NCBI RefSeq assembly: GCF_000025725.1
Contig: NC_013943.1
Coordinates: forward strand, 186,001-250,000
Length of the DNA stretch: 64,000 nucleotides
Direction: 5' to 3'
From: Denitrovibrio acetiphilus DSM 12809
GTDB taxonomy: Bacteria > Chrysiogenota > Deferribacteres > Deferribacterales > Geovibrionaceae
Numbering within the stretch: position 1 is the first letter of the stretch; the number at the start of each line of letters is the position of its first letter. The notes below the pieces were generated by a model. It was given only the letters and a program-made list of their open reading frames with translations, ran no database searches and was not told where the DNA came from. A program made the translations under genes and the position numbers. Positions 62,865 through 64,000 of the stretch are shown piece by piece.

Positions 62865-63584
62865 TCAGTCCGACAGATAAAATTCCACAGTTGAGACTAC
62901 CCGGAGTTTTTTGATATGAGGGGTGTTACGGTCTCTGTCATAGATGGTGAACTGCCCCTGCGATGCCGATTTGATCTTGCCGAGTCTGCTGCTGGAGTCT
63001 TCGGCAAACTTGGTTGCGACTTCTCGTGCTTTATTAGTAGCTTCCTCTATCATGGCGGGCTTGACTTCATTAAGCCTCGTGAACAGATATTCGATTCTGT
63101 TGTCGTAATTGTTCCCTGTGAGAGCGATACCGGCTTTGCCGAGCTCGCCTATACGGTTCATTACTTCACGGACTTGTGCGACATTCTTGCTGTAAACTGT
63201 AACAGTTCTTGTTGAGGTATATCTGAACTCAGGAGTCTTTTCGCTGCCGTACATGTTTGCTGTTTTGTCTGTTACAGATGCCAGAGATATTGATATCTCT
63301 TCTGTGGGGACCCCTTGCGATATCAGGAACTGTTTGATCTTGTCAGCGTCGGAGTCCAGCGAAGAATATATGCCTTTCAGTGTATTGTCAGCCACAGTGA
63401 ACTGTATCGGCCATATTATTATGTCTGCCGGGAATTCCTTTTGCGATAAACCTTTTACTTTTACTGTTCGTTCGTATTCTTTAATCTTTACTGCTGAGCT
63501 GCCCAGTGTATAGCCAAGGAAAGCAAGCCCAAGAAATATAAATATGCCGAGAATAAAAGCCTCTTTGCTTCTTGCCCTATTCAT
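62865..63584 (-). CDS. SIMPL-domain (DUF541) protein
   Basis: 239 residues. One N-terminal membrane segment (about 8-28) and then a SIMPL domain: RTVKVKGLSQKEFPADIIIWPIQFTV, tandem beta/alpha units, ALTGNNYDNRIEYLFTRLNEVKPAMIEEATNKAREVATKFAEDS. Family members are periplasmic or surface-associated proteins of poorly known function (E. coli YggE is linked to oxidative stress). Monocistronic or co-transcribed with the next leftward gene; the gap upstream is 43 nt. Confidence 0.88.
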   Translation of the reverse strand: MNRARSKEAFILGIFIFLGLAFLGYTLGSSAVKIKEYERTVKVKGLSQKEFPADIIIWPIQFTVADNTLKGIYSSLDSDADKIKQFLISQGVPTEEISISLASVTDKTANMYGSEKTPEFRYTSTRTVTVYSKNVAQVREVMNRIGELGKAGIALTGNNYDNRIEYLFTRLNEVKPAMIEEATNKAREVATKFAEDSSSRLGKIKSASQGQFTIYDRDRNTPHIKKLRVVSTVEFYLSD

Positions 63585-63627
63585 AGTGTTTTACCTCATT
63601 ATGTGGTTGATAACATATTAAATGTGA

Positions 63628-64000
63628 TCAGAAGGGGAATTTGCTTTTGAGTTTATCCAGAGCGCCTGATCCTGCCTGACCTGAGATTGCTTTTTTGATC
63701 AGGTTGTTTTTTTCGGCGGCGTTGCTGTTTAAACCTGTGAGCTCTTTGAGCTTCAACTTGCTGGAGTCATTGAGAGATAAGCCGGCTATAGCATTTTCTG
63801 AGCCTGCAAATATTTTTGTCATCTCTTCGTTATAGCGTTTCTGTATCTCTCCATTAACCTTCTGAATCTGTTTGGTCAGATACCCTTTGATGTTTCTGCT
63901 GATTATGTCTTGAAGGTTTGTGGATATGTTTATGCTGTAGTTGTCGAGAGTCCCCGATGCGGACAGGTCGGCTGTGAAGTTGTCTACTTTGCCGATGGCG
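63628..64000 (-). CDS. C-terminal part of a larger protein, possibly AsmA/TIGR03545-like (5' end outside the window)
   Basis: The frame stays open to the window edge, giving at least 124 residues from IGKVDNFTADLSASGTLDNYS through NISTNLQDIISRNIKGYLTKQIQKVNGEIQ to ALDKLKSKFPF. The alternating hydrophobic strand followed by an amphipathic helix fits the C-terminus of a large AsmA-like or TIGR03545-type envelope protein, but identity is uncertain. The internal Met at 63822 is not the true start. Confidence 0.6.
   Translation of the reverse strand, partial: AIGKVDNFTADLSASGTLDNYSINISTNLQDIISRNIKGYLTKQIQKVNGEIQKRYNEEMTKIFAGSENAIAGLSLNDSSKLKLKELTGLNSNAAEKNNLIKKAISGQAGSGALDKLKSKFPF

Noticed and set aside
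1-64000. tRNA or rRNA genes
   Set aside because: No cloverleaf with a GGTTCRA-type arm or rRNA-like sequence was recognised in the intergenic regions.

Overview
The window is a bacterial chromosome segment of about 43% GC (by eye) from an anaerobically respiring, Gram-negative organism. Evidence for the lifestyle: cytochrome bd oxidase, DMSO-reductase-family enzymes with multiheme c-type cytochromes, an NfnAB-type flavin enzyme, many [4Fe-4S] proteins, outer-membrane barrels, an RND pump and an MCE lipid-transport system. The gene content and style resemble Deferribacteres (Denitrovibrio/Geovibrio/Seleniivibrio-like). That assignment is inference; no rRNA gene or other taxonomic marker is present.

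Layout. 1-4.9 kb: the yjdM/phnA start (partial), a class I DAHP synthase, a GGDEF pseudogene next to palindromic repeat debris, and cydAB. 5.0-7.2 kb: an OmpR-type response regulator and its histidine kinase. 7.3-30.3 kb: the centrepiece, four tandem operons, each with an outer-membrane barrel, a hexaheme-type cytochrome, a DmsA-like molybdopterin catalytic subunit and a DmsB-like Fe-S subunit. 30.4-32.4 kb: a structured leader RNA candidate, a TorD-type chaperone and a polyferredoxin. 32.5-36.8 kb: a LetAB/Pqi-like lipid-transport operon (two one-domain PqiA proteins and an eight-MCE-domain protein). 36.9-37.7 kb: a small membrane protein and a 4-oxalocrotonate tautomerase homologue. 37.8-43.8 kb: divergent ribose locus (rbsK-lacI-type regulator versus rbsDACB). 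43.9-45.3 kb: CstA family. 45.4-47.4 kb: a sensor kinase lacking its phospho-acceptor His. 47.8-50.1 kb: nfnAB. 50.4-52.4 kb: chemoreceptor. 52.5-55.5 kb: three minus-strand redox proteins. 55.7-62.1 kb: tetR plus an RND efflux operon. 62.1-64.0 kb: Rrf2 regulator, SIMPL-domain protein and a partial gene.

The four-operon array is the main result. Barrel, cytochrome and Fe-S subunits are nearly identical from copy to copy, and so are the first ~56 codons of each catalytic gene. The remaining ~910 residues of the catalytic subunits diverge strongly. The array therefore reads as one constant electron-delivery and export chassis fitted with four different catalytic heads. No DmsC-type membrane anchor is present; the barrel plus periplasmic multiheme cytochrome, and a Tat signal followed by a lipobox-like Cys, recall the extracellular DMSO respiration system DmsEFAB of Shewanella. 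Mosaic variants show that the constant parts are kept alike by gene conversion.

An 11-bp-spaced direct repeat, TTTACC-N5-TTAACC or a close variant, lies upstream of all four operons, upstream of the torD leader and upstream of the response-regulator gene itself. This suggests one autoregulated two-component regulon covering 5-32 kb.
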